Source of the DNA: Cladorhizidae sp. MBARI D1340-BT2 | Taxonomy: Eukaryota > Porifera > Demospongiae > Poecilosclerida > Cladorhizidae | Direction of reading: 5' to 3' | DNA: 64,000 bases | Assembly: GCA_028752905.1 (NCBI GenBank) | Contig: JAQNBH010000004.1 | Coordinates: 36,362,765-36,426,764 of the forward strand | Part shown: positions 25,541-38,300 of the stretch, piece by piece | How positions within the stretch are numbered: position 1 is the stretch's first letter | How the letters are laid out: each line of letters starts with the position of its first letter | Program-made: the position numbers and the translations under genes | Notes under the pieces: generated by a model | Database searches by the model: none | Told to the model about the DNA's origin: nothing | What the model saw: only the letters and a program-made list of their open reading frames with translations

Positions 25541-25949
25541 ATAGTGGACCCCCACAACTCAAGAACACAAATACAACTAGATTCAGAGTATAATTGGAAT
25601 ACACACACTAATGACACCAGACTTGTTATGCATTTGACTATAGGTCCTGAATGGGACTCTGCTTGGCAGCCTATTTAAGGGAGCCAGTCAGAGCCAGTCT
25701 AGTCATGGTGAATTATAAGAGTCTCATTATATTCCTCACCTATTTTCGCTTAGAAGATCCTATCTTACTCCGCTACCATTTCGTGATCCCGTGGCAAAGC
25801 AACAAGAATGCAGCCGACCCCTACCTATGAAGACTACTGCCTATAAGACTCAGAGCTGATTCTCATTGAATTTGCAGAACTGTGTACCTCTCTTATCATA
25901 CCACCAGACCTCTTGGTCTATGGCTTCCAAAGCAATGAAAACTATGAGC

Positions 25950-28890
25950 TATGGCAGATGGACCGCCCATGTCCTACCTATCACACCTGACTCTGAGGCA
26001 GGCACCCAACCACCCTTGGGAGGAATCCTCTGCCTCCTCTGCAGCCACTGTCAAGGTAGACTGCTTGTCAGGAGATCTGGCTAAAATGATGACTATGTTC
26101 CTCCAAATGCAGCAACTGACTGAGAGGAATGTCGATGGGACACAGTGGAAGCCCGTCAGTTGGAACGAGACCGTGTGGAAGAAGCCAAGTGACTGGAACA
26201 TGAGAGGGAAGACACCCTTATCAGGAACGGGAGAAAGCAGCAGAGGTGGTTCAGAGCTGAGGAAGCCAGGAGAACCGAGTGAAAGCAATATGAGGAGAGA
26301 TGGAAAGAGACGTGTGCCGAGGAGAACTGCTCACTGCCAACCAAGAGGCATTCACCCATGCAAGGGATGAAGCTGAGGAGGAGTCGAGAAAACATGAAAG
26401 AGATATCATCTGCCCGAGAGAGACTCAACAGCAGGAGAGAATTCCAGGAGGGCCATGGAAAGAGAAAAGAAGAGAGCTGGGAGGGATGTACTGAAACTGA
26501 CCGCAGTCAAAGATGTGTGATACAGAAATGTTCCTACAAAGCCACATGACCTTGTTTGAGGTTCCTGCTGAATATATGACTAACCTCCTGTGAGGGAATA
26601 GCCATGCCACGGAGGCGATATGCTCACCGGTCTCTGGAATATGTTACTGTTACAGTCACTCTGGTCCTCAACAAAACAATCATTTAGCTCAGCACCACTA
26701 ACCCCCAAGTGGCTGGTTGGTAACCTTTTATGGGTTCTCCCATCAGCCCTTATAAGGTAACACTGAAATGAGTCTTTGCCTGACACCTCGTACCACTTTT
26801 AGACCCTGGTTTCAGGAGCAGATGCCGTAGGAACAAAAGGCTGATTTACACACTCAGTAGTGGTGGATCTGCATGGCATCACCCCGAACCAAGGTGAAAG
26901 ATCTCACTCAGCAGGTATTGGAGACTGCACAGCAGCTACACATCAGGACGGCTTCCCTGATGGCGCTCTGGCCAGGGAGACTACCTTTAAAGCTGGAGTC
27001 CTCGACCTTTTCCTCATGAACAAGATGCTCTCCTCCCTCTCTGATGCCAACGCCGAAGCTTGGGTCAGAGTACAGAACCCAACATCGGCCAAAGCTACTA
27101 CTCGCCTAACAGATGACTTTGTGCAGTGAACCAAAACAGGAGGAGCCCAAGAGGTGGGCCAGATCCTCCTATCCCAGATTTCCGGCACAGGAAACCAGGG
27201 TCCATCCATGAGCTGGGGTTGAATCACAGAGACAAATCCCAGTTCTATCCCACCCTACACTGGCAGTGGAAGGCAGTACCCCCAGGTTCCTCCTTGATCC
27301 AGTGAAGGGTAATCGTTGTTTCCACTGCCCGAAGTATGGACATGTGGTGGCCAAATTCCCAAATGAGACTTGCTTGGTAAGCATGACTTGCACTAACCCA
27401 CCCTTTCTCACCCTCTCAGGTAACAATGTAGAGGTCTAGCACTTCTTGGTGGATACTGACTGCAACATATCCCAGGTTCATCCCCAATGGCTGGTTGACA
27501 ATTATCACAAGCTGGGACAGGTTCTCATCACTGGCCGAAACCTCACCACCCGACGTTACTGGACTACTATGGTGAACTGAAAGTGAAAGGGAAGCAGCTT
27601 GCTTTGTGGACGGCAGTAACCCCAAAAAATCAAGTTTGATGGTATTCTGACTGACGTCCACAACCTCTTCGCTCTTGCCTGGTGCGAGAATGCATCCATC
27701 CCCAAGCGGCCGTAATGGTGCTGTCGACACCAGATCAACTTCGCTGAAGGGAGCTCCACCTCTAACTCAGATGAGCTCATTAACCTTCCTGTCAGTCGAG
27801 CAGGCCAAGTGAGGTGCTGGTGCAACAGTCGACCCCTTCCCAGGCCCCTGTGTCGGACTTGGACATGGCATCCTCAGATGACACCCTCTACCTACTCCAA
27901 CTCCTGGGCATGAATCATAGACTAATGGCACTGATACACATCCTCTACCTCAGGTAGCAGGTGAGCTGCCACCGCTCAGCAATGACCTACGCCAGCAGGT
28001 CTCCAACCACAACTGCCTTACCAAACAACAGAAGAGGCTGGATTGCAAGAGATATGTGATGATCGGGGGTCACCTGAACCTTTGGATGCAGACCTACACA
28101 ACTACGACATGCTCAGACATCTGACCCCATGCTGGAGATCATCCGCAGGAAGCCATCACGTACTTTCATGTAAATATGCTCTCTCGCTCGGAGTCACCAT
28201 CGGTTGTCTGCCTCCATAGCTGTACATTCCTTACCTGACCATGAAGAAATACCTACATGTATCTGGTGGACCACACACACACCTTCCCTCCCAAACTGAA
28301 CCCAGAACTCCCCTAACCCCCCCCCCCCCCCCCTGCACAGCAGACAGAAGAGCTCCATACTCTTCTCATTCACACTAGGAGGTCTTTACCCGACAATCCT
28401 GGTCTCACTGGCCTGACATTAATCAGCATCGATACTAGTGAGTCTGTCCAAATTAGCTCACCCACTTATCGTCTAGTCCAGGCTTGAATCCAGTTGGTGA
28501 AGGACGAGGTAGCCACCACACTGCTGGCAGGTTTGATCGATGTTAGCAGGAGTGTGGGTTACCACCATTGTTATTGTTCCCAAGAAGGACTGGTCACTCC
28601 GTTTGTATGTCAATTACCATGCCAGATCAAGTCCACATGCCCAGAGTTGAAGATCTCCTAGATGGCTTAGTGGGAGCACATCACATCTCCACGCTGACCT
28701 AACAAAGGGCTACTTGCAGGTGCCTGTGGGCTCATGGGAGAAGACGGCATTTACCACACCTTTCGGAAAGTACCACTTCACCGTGATGCTCTTCGGCCTA
28801 GTCGGAGACCTGCCAGCCTCCAACACCTCATGAACTCACTTGTTGGAGACCTGCTACTCATGTATTGCCATGCATGTCGAAATGTAATGA
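25950..28890 (+). mobile_element. Ty3/gypsy retrotransposon relic: gag, protease, reverse transcriptase
   Basis: The order is that of a Ty3/gypsy element. Gag-like sequence runs from about 25950 (MMTMFLQMQQLTERN; then WVRVQNPTSAKATT near 27060). A CCHC knuckle at 27317-27358 reads CFHCPKYGHVVAKF, its last Cys now Phe. A retropepsin motif at 27443-27470 reads FLVDTDC instead of DTG. RT follows at 28655-28860 (DLTKGYLQVPV, EKTAFTTPFGKYHFTVM). Many stops and frameshifts interrupt it, and the sequence ends before RNase H and integrase. A TATTTAAGG box and tandem AGCCAGTCAG-like sequence at 25670-25695 might be an LTR remnant. It cannot be active. Confidence 0.75.
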
Positions 28891-29133
28891 TAAAATGAAA
28901 GGGTGTCGTATCTTTTAAGTTCATGGCACATCCTAGAAGGTGGTCACGATTGGTTAACTGACCACTGGTTGCAGAGCATTGTCAATTGAGATTTAAATGA
29001 AGGGAGGTCCAGCCATATCCTGATAGCCATGATAAACTCCAAGCGGTTTCGGTGGTGCCTGCAGCTAACTTCTGGTATAGTTAAATGCTTCACAGGGCTC
29101 TCATCCAGGCGTTCTACCTGGTTGAAGCCAAAT

Positions 29134-29212
29134 GCGCCTGTAGGGGTTATTAAATTGGCGCCTGTAGGGGTTATTAAATTGGCGCCTGTAGGGGTTATTA
29201 AATTGGCGCCAA
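29134..29212 (+). repeat. Tandem repeat, 24 bp x 3
   Basis: The unit GGCGCCTGTAGGGG plus TTATTAAATT occurs three times almost perfectly and ends with a further GGCGCC. It lies about 210 bp before a TATAAAGG box. Confidence 0.9.
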
Positions 29213-29418
29213 CGTTCACAATAGTGGAAATTTCAGCGAGAATGCACCTTTTTCTCCCTCGAGTGGTGAAAGGTCAGGCCTAAACTAGTAGTTGGGTAAC
29301 GGTCGCACTGTTACTAATGCCGAGAGCTATTTACTATACAGCCAGCTTTACATTATCCCTATAGCTCAAAGTGGACGTACGTTGACGTACGTTGTTGTTT
29401 CCCCCCTGTTAATTCCTG

Positions 29419-29518
29419 TATAAAGGTGAATGTTGGCCGGTATCGATAACGACCTATGGTCGAGGCGACAGTTCAGTTCCGATTCCAGTTTGTGTCGCGG
29501 ACTCCGACCTTTACAAAG
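29419..29518 (+). promoter_or_regulatory. Candidate promoter with a possible short first coding exon
   Basis: TATAAAGG at 29419 is followed by an ATG at 29456 that opens 21 codons (MVEATVQFRFQFVSRTPTFT, then K) ending exactly at a good donor (aaag/gtaaaa, GT at 29519). The peptide has Arg, Ser, Thr and Phe but no acidic residue after position 3, like a mitochondrial presequence. It ends in phase 0 and does not join exon A of the TTC19-like gene directly; a further exon would be needed. Confidence 0.25.
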
Positions 29519-29539
29519 GTAAAAGTGATTACTGACTAC

Positions 29540-30317
29540 GCGAGAAATATAGGATGATAATTCTTGTTTTGAAAACCTTGATAAAGCAGAAACGCAAGAA
29601 CTTGAGCTGCCTCACATCCCTCAGTAGAAGATATTCAATCTTCCACCATGTCGCTTCACTAGATGGGCCACACCCACGACCACAGTTGACCGCGCCCCTG
29701 TATTCTTCGTCAAAAATAATAATATGTAGGTCGAAATTGGTGTCTGCATGTCAAAGCAAGATAATTCTGTAAAGGTAAATCTGTGTATAGAAACCTGGTG
29801 GTTTACTTGGGCAAATGTTGATGACTGATGTGATCCTTACAAAATGATCAGTACTTACATACCAGGATTATGTTATATCTCGTGCTGTAAGTAAGTGTAT
29901 ATCAGACTGGTTGAATACTCCCCCAATGTTGGGGGATGCTGGAGGTGGCTGATGGACACCAAGGCCTAGCTGTTTGTTCTCTGTCATGGTTCATTCACCT
30001 GTGAGCTGGTTCTGTGACGGGTCTAACCCTCTGGTTATGGTTCTGAAGCCATAGCTCTCTACTCTGTGATGGCTGTGCTCTTCTGGTAGTTCCATGGCTC
30101 TCTAGCTTACTAGATGATTGTAAGTTCTGTGTCAGCATAGTTTCATTCGCATGCTCTGATGAGAACAGAAAATGGTAGGAATTATTGTGGGAACGATTTG
30201 TGGATTGTACATATATATATATATTAAGCACTTGATGCAATGAGGAACTCTCTGTGCTGGTTCCTGGTAACCATGGAAAAGCTCCCTTATTGTTTCATTA
30301 AGTAGCGCCTTCCTAGG
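29540..30317. other. Noncoding, nothing recognised
   Basis: Short frames only; no match to a known family. Confidence 0.5.
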
Positions 30318-30750
30318 CCATGCAAGAGGGAGCCACTACATATTTCCTAGGCCACCAGCCACTACATATTTCCTAGGCCATCAGCAAGAGGGAGCCACTA
30401 CATATTTCCTAGGCCACCAGCAAGAGGTAGCCACTACATATTTCCTAGACCGCCAGCAAGAGGGAGCCACTACATATTTCCTAGGCCGCCAGCAAGAGGG
30501 AGCCACTACATATTTCCTAGACCGCCAGCAAGAGGGAGCCACTACATATTTCCTAGGCCATCGGCAAGAGGCAGCCACTACATATTTCCTAGGCCACCAG
30601 CAAGAAGGAGCGACTACATATTTCCTAGGCCACCAGCAAGAGGGAGCCACTACATATTTCCTAGACCGCCAGCAAGAGGGAGCCACTACATATTTCCTAG
30701 ACCATTGGCAAGAGGGAGCCACTACATATTTCCTAGGCCACCAGCAATAG
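30318..30750 (+). repeat. Minisatellite, 36 bp, about 12 copies
   Basis: The unit contains GAGGGAGCCACTACATATTT, then CCTAGGCCACCAGCAA, with CCTAGACCGCC variants. Both strands are open only because the period is a multiple of three. Confidence 0.9.
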
Positions 30751-30902
30751 GGAAACATATTTCATGTTAGTAAAAAATATCTTCGTCCAAGTCGCTCCGA
30801 CTATGAAGGGGACAGAGAAACAGCCTGCACTGTTTCCATTAGCCCCTTGCTGCTGATGAGTGCCTGGGCAGTAGCCATAAACCAATAATAGCATGTGCCT
30901 GA

Positions 30903-31215
30903 CGCCCCTCATGGGGACTGATGGCTTGGCATCCCTCATGGGGGCTGATCACTTTACATCCCTCATGCTGGGACCGATGACTTTACGTCCCCATTGGGGA
31001 CCGATGACTTTACGTCCCCATTGGGGACCGATGGCTTTACGTCCCCATTGGGGATGACTTTACTTCTCTCATGGGGACCGATAACTTTACATTCCTCATG
31101 GGGACCGATGGCTTGACATCTCTCATGGGGACCAATGACTTTACATCCCTCATGGGGACCGATGATGTTACATCCCTCATGGGGACCGGCATCCCTCATG
31201 GGGACCGATGGCTTC
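30903..31215 (+). repeat. Minisatellite, ~27 bp, about 11 copies
   Basis: The unit contains CATGGGGACCGATGACTTTA then CATCCCT, with CGTCCCCATTG variants in the middle. Confidence 0.9.
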
Positions 31216-31351
31216 ACATCCCTCTGAAGGATATATCGCAGCTCCATTATTAGGGTGGAGTAGCATCCCTGCATGGTGAGAAGGGTAACTCAGGCTAAGC
31301 CATGAAGCTTTCTTCCAAAAACTACACCACCACCCCACCCCAATCACATTT

Positions 31352-31412
31352 TCCTGGTAGTCACCCCATCCAAGTACTGGGCAGTCTCCCAATGCTGTTT
31401 AACTTCAGGTCC
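31352..31412 (-). mobile_element. 5S-rRNA-derived SINE (promoter region)
   Basis: The minus strand reads GAAGTTAAACAG, then GGGAGACTGCCCAGTACTTGG and ATGGGGTGACTACCAGG, which follows the internal promoter and 3' half of 5S rRNA (GAAGCTAAGC..., AGTACTTGGATGGGAGACC). The 5S 5' third and terminal stem are not recognisable, so this is a 5S-derived SINE (SINE3-like) or a 5S pseudogene. The SINE body probably continues leftwards towards 31240. Confidence 0.55.
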
Positions 31413-31419
31413 TGTTTAT

Positions 31420-32799
31420 GAAACCTAGCCATGCAGCGTTGGGGGAGATGTAGATGAAAGCTCGGGTGTATGTGAGAATTGGGCCTCTTGTGTATAGTCC
31501 TGGTGATGGAACCACACCCCTTACCAATTGGAAGAGACTGATGTAGCCATATGGAAAATAAATTCATGATTTTGTATTCGGACCAGTGATTTCAAAATTA
31601 CTCTTTTGTACTATATAATGACTATATAATGACTAACACTTCTGAACGTGCTTTAGTTAGATGCACCAGCCTTCATTGGGTATGCATTAATGGAGGGATG
31701 GCATCTAGCAGAAATGACGAGTATTACATGCCACTGAGAGTCCGTTGAGAGTTTAGTCTTTGAATTATGAATACACTCACTGGACATGATTACGTTTGAA
31801 TTCGAATCCCTGGTGATGTGCTTTTGTTGTATTAGGGCCCACAATTTATGCTCGCAATACTCCTCCTGCCTCTTGGTGGAGTCACTGCTACTCCACATCT
31901 AGTTCACCCCGTGGAAAGGTTCTTGGCATGATCCTCAGCAAGCAGACTGGTCTTGCTTATCTATTCATCGCTGGCTGTAAGGGAACTATAGAGCATGCTA
32001 GTTTTTATACCTTAAAAGCAAAGTGTATATGCTAATCACCTACTTTTTGTTAACACCTACTTTACGGTTCTATTTGTTAATTGTTGATCATGATGATGTC
32101 ATCTGCTGAAGGTCAAAGTTACTTCCATTGATGGTGACTGGACATATTTAGTAGAGAGGGTGTCCTTGTCCAAACTCTTCAGGCTCTGCTCTACAAGTCA
32201 ACAGTTTGTCTTCCCTTCTAGTTAGCCAGTACACATACTTGGCTTTAAGAAATTGATTATGTCTGCATCTGACAATGCTTGTTATAGCTTCTCAGTGCAC
32301 TTTTTTTTGCTGGCAGATGGCTGCAGTATTCTTCTTAAACAACCAGCCGGTACGTTGTTAAGTTTGGCTGTTCACAATTGAGGCTGGTTAACAAAGAGGT
32401 CGTGAACCTTTGCAGGTTGGCAGCCCCCCACACTCTTGGCACTCTACCTGTCGGTGTTAAATGCAAAGAATGATCTATGGTTATGCCATGCCCACATATA
32501 CAGTGCAGTGCCTTTCATCACATGCATGAACTGACCGAGTATGAATAGGCTAATAGTATGCCACGCTCAGACTCATAGTAGTAGTATGAAGATGAATGAA
32601 ATACAATTGTCATTTCCTTGAAATACTTCCCCCGCCCCCCTTGATTCAGTGATGTATCCTTTTTGAGTTTCCCCCCCCCCCCCCGCCCCCCCCAAACTGT
32701 AAATCCTGTATGAACCCCTGCATATTATACACACCTAAAGTTGCTTCTTTCTTCGGCATTACAAATCTATATTTTCATTATTTTTATTAATGCTTGCAG
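31420..32799. other. Upstream region of the TTC19-like gene
   Basis: No first exon could be identified. Poly(C)-rich tracts occur at 32630 and 32670. Confidence 0.5.
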
Positions 32800-33035
32800 T
32801 TGTGGTCGTGGGATTAGTTTGGTACGCCAAACAGAAAAAGGAAGAAGAAGAGGACGAGGAGACGAAAATTATAAATGCCGTCAAGAGACAGCTGCTTAGC
32901 GCACGACGGGCTCACAAAAGAAGTAACTATAGGAAAGCCGAGAAGAGCTACCACAATGCTCTAGCTCTGTTGATAGATTCTGAGCTGGCGGAAAATCAGG
33001 TACTCTTGGAGGCCAGAGCCGTCACCCTCGACAAA
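32800..33035 (+). CDS. TTC19: TTC19-like exon A (membrane segment, first TPR)
   Basis: Acceptor tgcttgcag ends at 32799; donor gtgag starts at 33036. The exon encodes the hydrophobic segment, the KQKKEEEEDEE stretch and the helix ending in ARAVTLDK. It begins at the second base of a codon and ends in phase 0. If unspliced, the ATG at 32790 would give MLAVVVVGLVWY directly. Confidence 0.85.
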
Positions 33036-35336
33036 GTGAGATATTGTTGCCTATTGTTGTTATTTTTGTTGTTAAAATTATCACCGACAGAAAATATATC
33101 CTTGTAAAGCAAAGTTGTTGTTGATATTTTGCTGGTTTGTGTTGTTGTTGTTGTTTTTATATCATCATCCCCCACCCCACCCCCTCCCGCTCCCCCCCCT
33201 CCTCTCCACCTTCCCAGCTTGCTAATCTATACCTGGAACAGAAGAAATGGCTGGAAGTAAGTCAACATAAGGTTGCTACCATTACCAGAAGTAATAAACA
33301 TTCATGTCATCCGAACTTTTCTAAAGTACAGTACAATGTGCATGTACAATACTTACATGCACTTCAGCTATGCCACCTGCAAAGCTGGGGGCCTTGGTAT
33401 TCACCCACTGTGTTGCCTAGGTTATTAGTGTTGCCTAGGTTATGAGTGTTGCCTAGGTTATGAGTGTTGCCTAGGCTATGAGTGTTGCCTAGGTTATGAG
33501 TGTTGCCTAGGTTATGAGTGTTGCCTAGGTTATGTGTGTTGCCTAGGTTATGAGTGTTGCCTAGGTTATGAGTGTTGCCTAGGTTATGAGTGTTGCCTAG
33601 GCTATGAGTGTTGCCTAGGTTATGAGTGTTGCCTAGGGAGTGTTGCCTAGGTTATGAGTGTTGCCTAGGTTATGAGTGTTGCCTAGGTTATGTGTGTTGC
33701 CTAGGTTATGAGTGTTGCCTAGGCTATGAGTGTTGCCTAGGCTATGAGTGTTGCCTAGGTTATGAGTGTTGCCTAGGTTATGAGTGTTGCCTAGGTTATG
33801 AGTGTTGCCTAGGCTATGAGTGTTGCCTAGGTTAAGAGTGTTGCCTAGGTTATGAGTGTTGCCAAGGTTATGAGTGTTGCCTAGGGAGTGTTGCCTAGGT
33901 TATGAGTGTTGCCTAGGCTATGAGTGTTGCCTAGGTTATGAGTGTTGCCTAGGTTATGAGTGTTGCCTAGGTTATGAGTGTTGCCTAGGTTATGAGTGTT
34001 GCCTAGGCTATGAGTGTTGCCTAGGTTATGAGTGTTGCCTAGGTTATGAGTGTTGCCTAGGTTATGAGTGTTGCCTAGGTTATGAGTGTTGCCTAGGTTA
34101 TGAGTGTTGCCTAGGTTATGAGTGTTGCCTAGGTTATGAGTGTTGCCTAGGTTATGAGTGTTGCCTAGGCTATGAGTGTTGCCTAGGTTATTAGTGTTGC
34201 TTATGTAGGTTGTGAGTGCTGCCTAGTTATTTATGCTCTCAAGGTTATGAGTGTTGCATAGGATGTGAGTGTTGCACAGTAGTCACATGTAGTCACATGT
34301 AGCCACACATAGTCACATGTAGCCACAGAAGTCACATGTAGCTTCAGTAGTCACATGTAGTCACATGTAATGATAGTAGTCACATGTAACACATTAGTGA
34401 CATGTAGCCACAGTAGTCACATGTAGTGATGTTAGCATACTATTAACATGTTGCCACAGTAGTCACATGTAGCCACAGTAGTCACATTTAGTCACATGTA
34501 GCCACAGTAGGCACATGTAGTCACATGTAGCCACATTACTCACATGTAGCTGCAGTAGTCACATGTAGTCACAGTAGTCAAATGTAGTCACATGTAGTCA
34601 AATATAGTCACATGTAGCCACAGTAGTCACATGTAACCACAGTAGTCACATGTAGTCACATTTAGCCACAGTAGTCACATGTAGTTACATGTAGCCACAG
34701 TAGTCACATGTATATAGTCACATGTAGCCACAGGAGTCTCATGGGCCACCAACTTTTCTGTTCAATTTCCCTTTAAAAGTACGTTTTGTTCATCTCAATG
34801 ATGGCCACACCCACCTGTGGATGCACTAATTCATATTCCAGAGTATGCAGCCTTGCATACTTCAAGTTTGGAATGGAATTATATCTGCTCAGCTTCCAGA
34901 TCTTGCGATATGGACATAAGCAAGTGTAACACAGCTCTGATGTCACATCGAATGTCTGGTATAGTTTCAGAGAACATACAGTAAGGCCAGTATTCACCTC
35001 AAACAATCGTGAGGGCAATCGTGAGGGCAATTATTCCTTTTTTGAATAAGCGAATATTCAGATCATGGAGGTCAAAAGAGTGGAGACTTAATTATTATTA
35101 TTATGGAGACATGTTTCACGATATATAAACCTGGTAAGATTTATGATCATGTTCTCTCTCTCTTCAGGCCGAGCTCGTGTTCAAGGAGACAATGAGAGTA
35201 ATGCTGCATGCAGGATCACCTAAGGTATAATTGTATATTATATGGAACAAAAATGAGATGGTGCTTGTTAGATGCAACATTCGGACAGTGACCAAACTTG
35301 TACCTGTGTAACATGATTATGCAGGTGCCTTTATAT

Positions 35337-35367
<31 letters not shown>

Positions 35368-38300
35368 TAGTAATAGTAGTAGTAGTAGTAGTTCCGTAAA
35401 TGTTCCACACTTCGCATCTTTCAGGATTCTGATGCTTTCATAGAAATATCCCTGAAGCTTGGCCGGGTGTATCACAATCGGAAGAGGTGAGGCAGTCATG
35501 ATGGCCTAATTACATGTACCTTGAAGAACATTATTGTTGTTGTTGTTGTTCTTGTTGTGTTGATGGTTATAACTGTAGCTGGTGATTGTTTAGTTGTTGT
35601 TGTTGTTGTTGTTGTGTTGATGGTTATGACTAGTTGGTGATTGTTTAGTTGTTGCTGCTGTTGTGTTGATGGTTAGGGCTGTAGTTGGTGATTGTTTAGT
35701 TGTTGTTGTTGCTGTTGTTTTGTTGATGGTTATGACTAGTTGGTGATTGTTTAGTTGTTGTTGTTGCTGTTGTTGTTGTGTTGATGGTTATGGCTGTAGT
35801 TGGTGATTGTTTAGTTGTTGTTGTTGCTGTTGTTCTTGTGTTGATGGTTATGACTGTAGTTGGTGATTGTTTAGTTGTTGCTGCTGTTGTTATGTTGATG
35901 GTTATGGCTGTAGTTGGTGATTGTTTAGTTGTTGTTGTTGCTGTTGTTGTTGTGTTGATGGTTATGGCTGTAGTTGGTGATTGTTTAGTTGTTGTTGTTG
36001 CTGTTGTTGTTGTGTTGATGGTTATGGCTGTAGTTGGTGATTGTTTAGTTATTGTTGTTGCTGTTGTTGTTGTGTTAAAGGTTATGACTGTAGTTGGTGA
36101 TTGTTTAGTTGTTGTTGTTGTTGCTGTTGTTGTGTTGATGGTTATGACTGTAGTTGGTGATTGTTTAGTTGTTGCTGCTGTTGTGTTGATGGTTATGGCT
36201 GTAGTTGGTGATTGTTTAGTTGTTGTTGTTGCTGTTGTTTTGTTGATGGTTATGACTAGTTGGTGATTGTTTAGTTGTTGTTGTTGCTGTTGTTGTTGTG
36301 TTGATGGTTATGACTGTAGTTGGTGATTGTTTAGTTGTTGTTGTTGCTGTTGTTGTTGTGTTGATGGTTATGACCGTAGTTGGTGATTGTTTAGTTGTTG
36401 CTGCTGTTGTTATGTTGATGGTTATGGCTGTAGTTGGTGATTTTTTAGTTGTTGTTGTTGCTGTTGTTGTTGTGTTGATGGTTATGACTGTAGTTGGTGA
36501 TTGTTTAGTTGTTGTTGTTGTTGCTGTTGTTGTTGTGTTGATGGTTATGACTGTAGTTGGTGATTGTTTAGTTGTTGTTGTTGCTGTTGTTGTTGTGTTG
36601 ATGGTTATGACTGTAGTTGGTGATTGTTTAGTTGTTGCTGCTGTTGTTGTGTTGATGGTTATGACTAGTTGGTGATTGTTTAGTTGTTGTTGTTGCTGTT
36701 GTTGTTGTGTTGATGGTTATGACTAGTTGGTGATTGTTTAGTTGTTGCTGCTGTTGTTGTGTTGATGGTTATGGCTGTAGTTGGTGATTGTTTAGTTGTT
36801 GTTGCTGTTGTTGTTGTGTTGATGGTTATGGCTGTAGTTGGTGATTGTTTAGTTGTTGTTGTTGCTGTTGTTGTTGTGTTGATGGTTATGGCTGTAGTTG
36901 GTGATTGTTTAGTTGTTGTTGTTGTTGTTGTGTTGATGGTTATGACTAGTTGGTGATTGTTTAGTTGTTGTTGTTGCTATTGTTGTTGTGTTGATGGTTA
37001 TGACTGTAGTTGGTGATTGTTTAGTTGTTGCTGCTGTTGTTGTGTTGATGGTTATGACTAGTTGGTGATTGTTTAGTTGTTGTTGCTGTGTTGATAGTTA
37101 TGACTGTAGTTGGTGATTGTTTAGTTGTTGTTGTTGCTGTTGTTGTTGTGTTGATGGTTATGACTGTAGTTGGTGATTGTTTAGTTGTTGTTGCTGTTGT
37201 TGTTGTGTTGATGGTTATGACTGTAGTTGGTGATTGTTTAGTTGTTGCTGCTGTTGTAGTGTTGATGGTTATGGCTGTAGTTGGTGATTGTTTTGTTGCT
37301 GTTGTTGTTGTGTTGATGGTTATGGCTGTTGGTGATGATGATGATGTCATACAACACTCTAGGTTTCTTTCGTGGGCTGCATAAGTGGGTGGGGGGCATT
37401 TTCCCCCCACTTGAATTTTTTGGTCTCTCCCTCCCCCTTCAAAATCTAAATATATGCCACCCCATCAAGGTCCAAGCAACCAAAAGAAGACCTACTGTCT
37501 CGAGAAACAGCTAACAGAACTGGAATGCTAGCAACAACGTACTATATCAGTACCGTTCGAGATTTATACAGCACTACTGCTAGATCCATACAGCTTCTAA
37601 ATTGTCATCAGATAGTTTTTTGTGTGGGTGCCATCCCATTAGGAATGAGAGGCTACACTTCCCTGGCCAGTTTCTCAATCTAGTCTTGATTAGTTTCATT
37701 TTGGAGAAATTTATTTCGACTGATGCAGTCCCAACGGGAATCCAAGGCAGATATCTGACAAAGTGCTCAGATGCTTGTTACTAGCAATTCATTAGAAATG
37801 AGTTGTGTTGGCTGTGTCAGTAGGTCTTCTTTTTAGCTAGTTGGTGATGTAGTTACAATAAGTTTTCCACTCTGCATGGACGATGAAATCCAAGCACTTT
37901 TTTGTGAACTCTTCACCTTCAACAGATACAAGCAACCATCTCTTTCCCATAGTGGCAACCAGCGTACAGATAGAATCTTCTCCATACCATGCATAATACA
38001 GAGAATCAAAAATGTTGGAAGTTTCCTAAGATCAAAGATGCTAAAGGATGTTGCTATGTATATATATACTGTATATCTTGAGTTTCCTAAGATCAAAGAT
38101 GCTAAAGGATGGTGCTATGTATGTATATATATACTGTATATCTTGAGAGCAAATACAGCTTTTGATGTTGCTTGTCAGGTCATGAAGAGCTACTGTTTAC
38201 TGGAACCTTTTAGGTTTTATTGTAACTTTGATTTCAGTAGCTGCCTCTAGATCCTCATCTACTGCAAGACCCAGTTTGCTGCAGGAGTTGCGCATGGTCC

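Noticed and set aside
35525..37340. Hydrophobic valine-rich membrane protein
   Set aside because: Frame produced by the GTT-rich 60-bp minisatellite within an intron; interrupted by TAG in shorter units.
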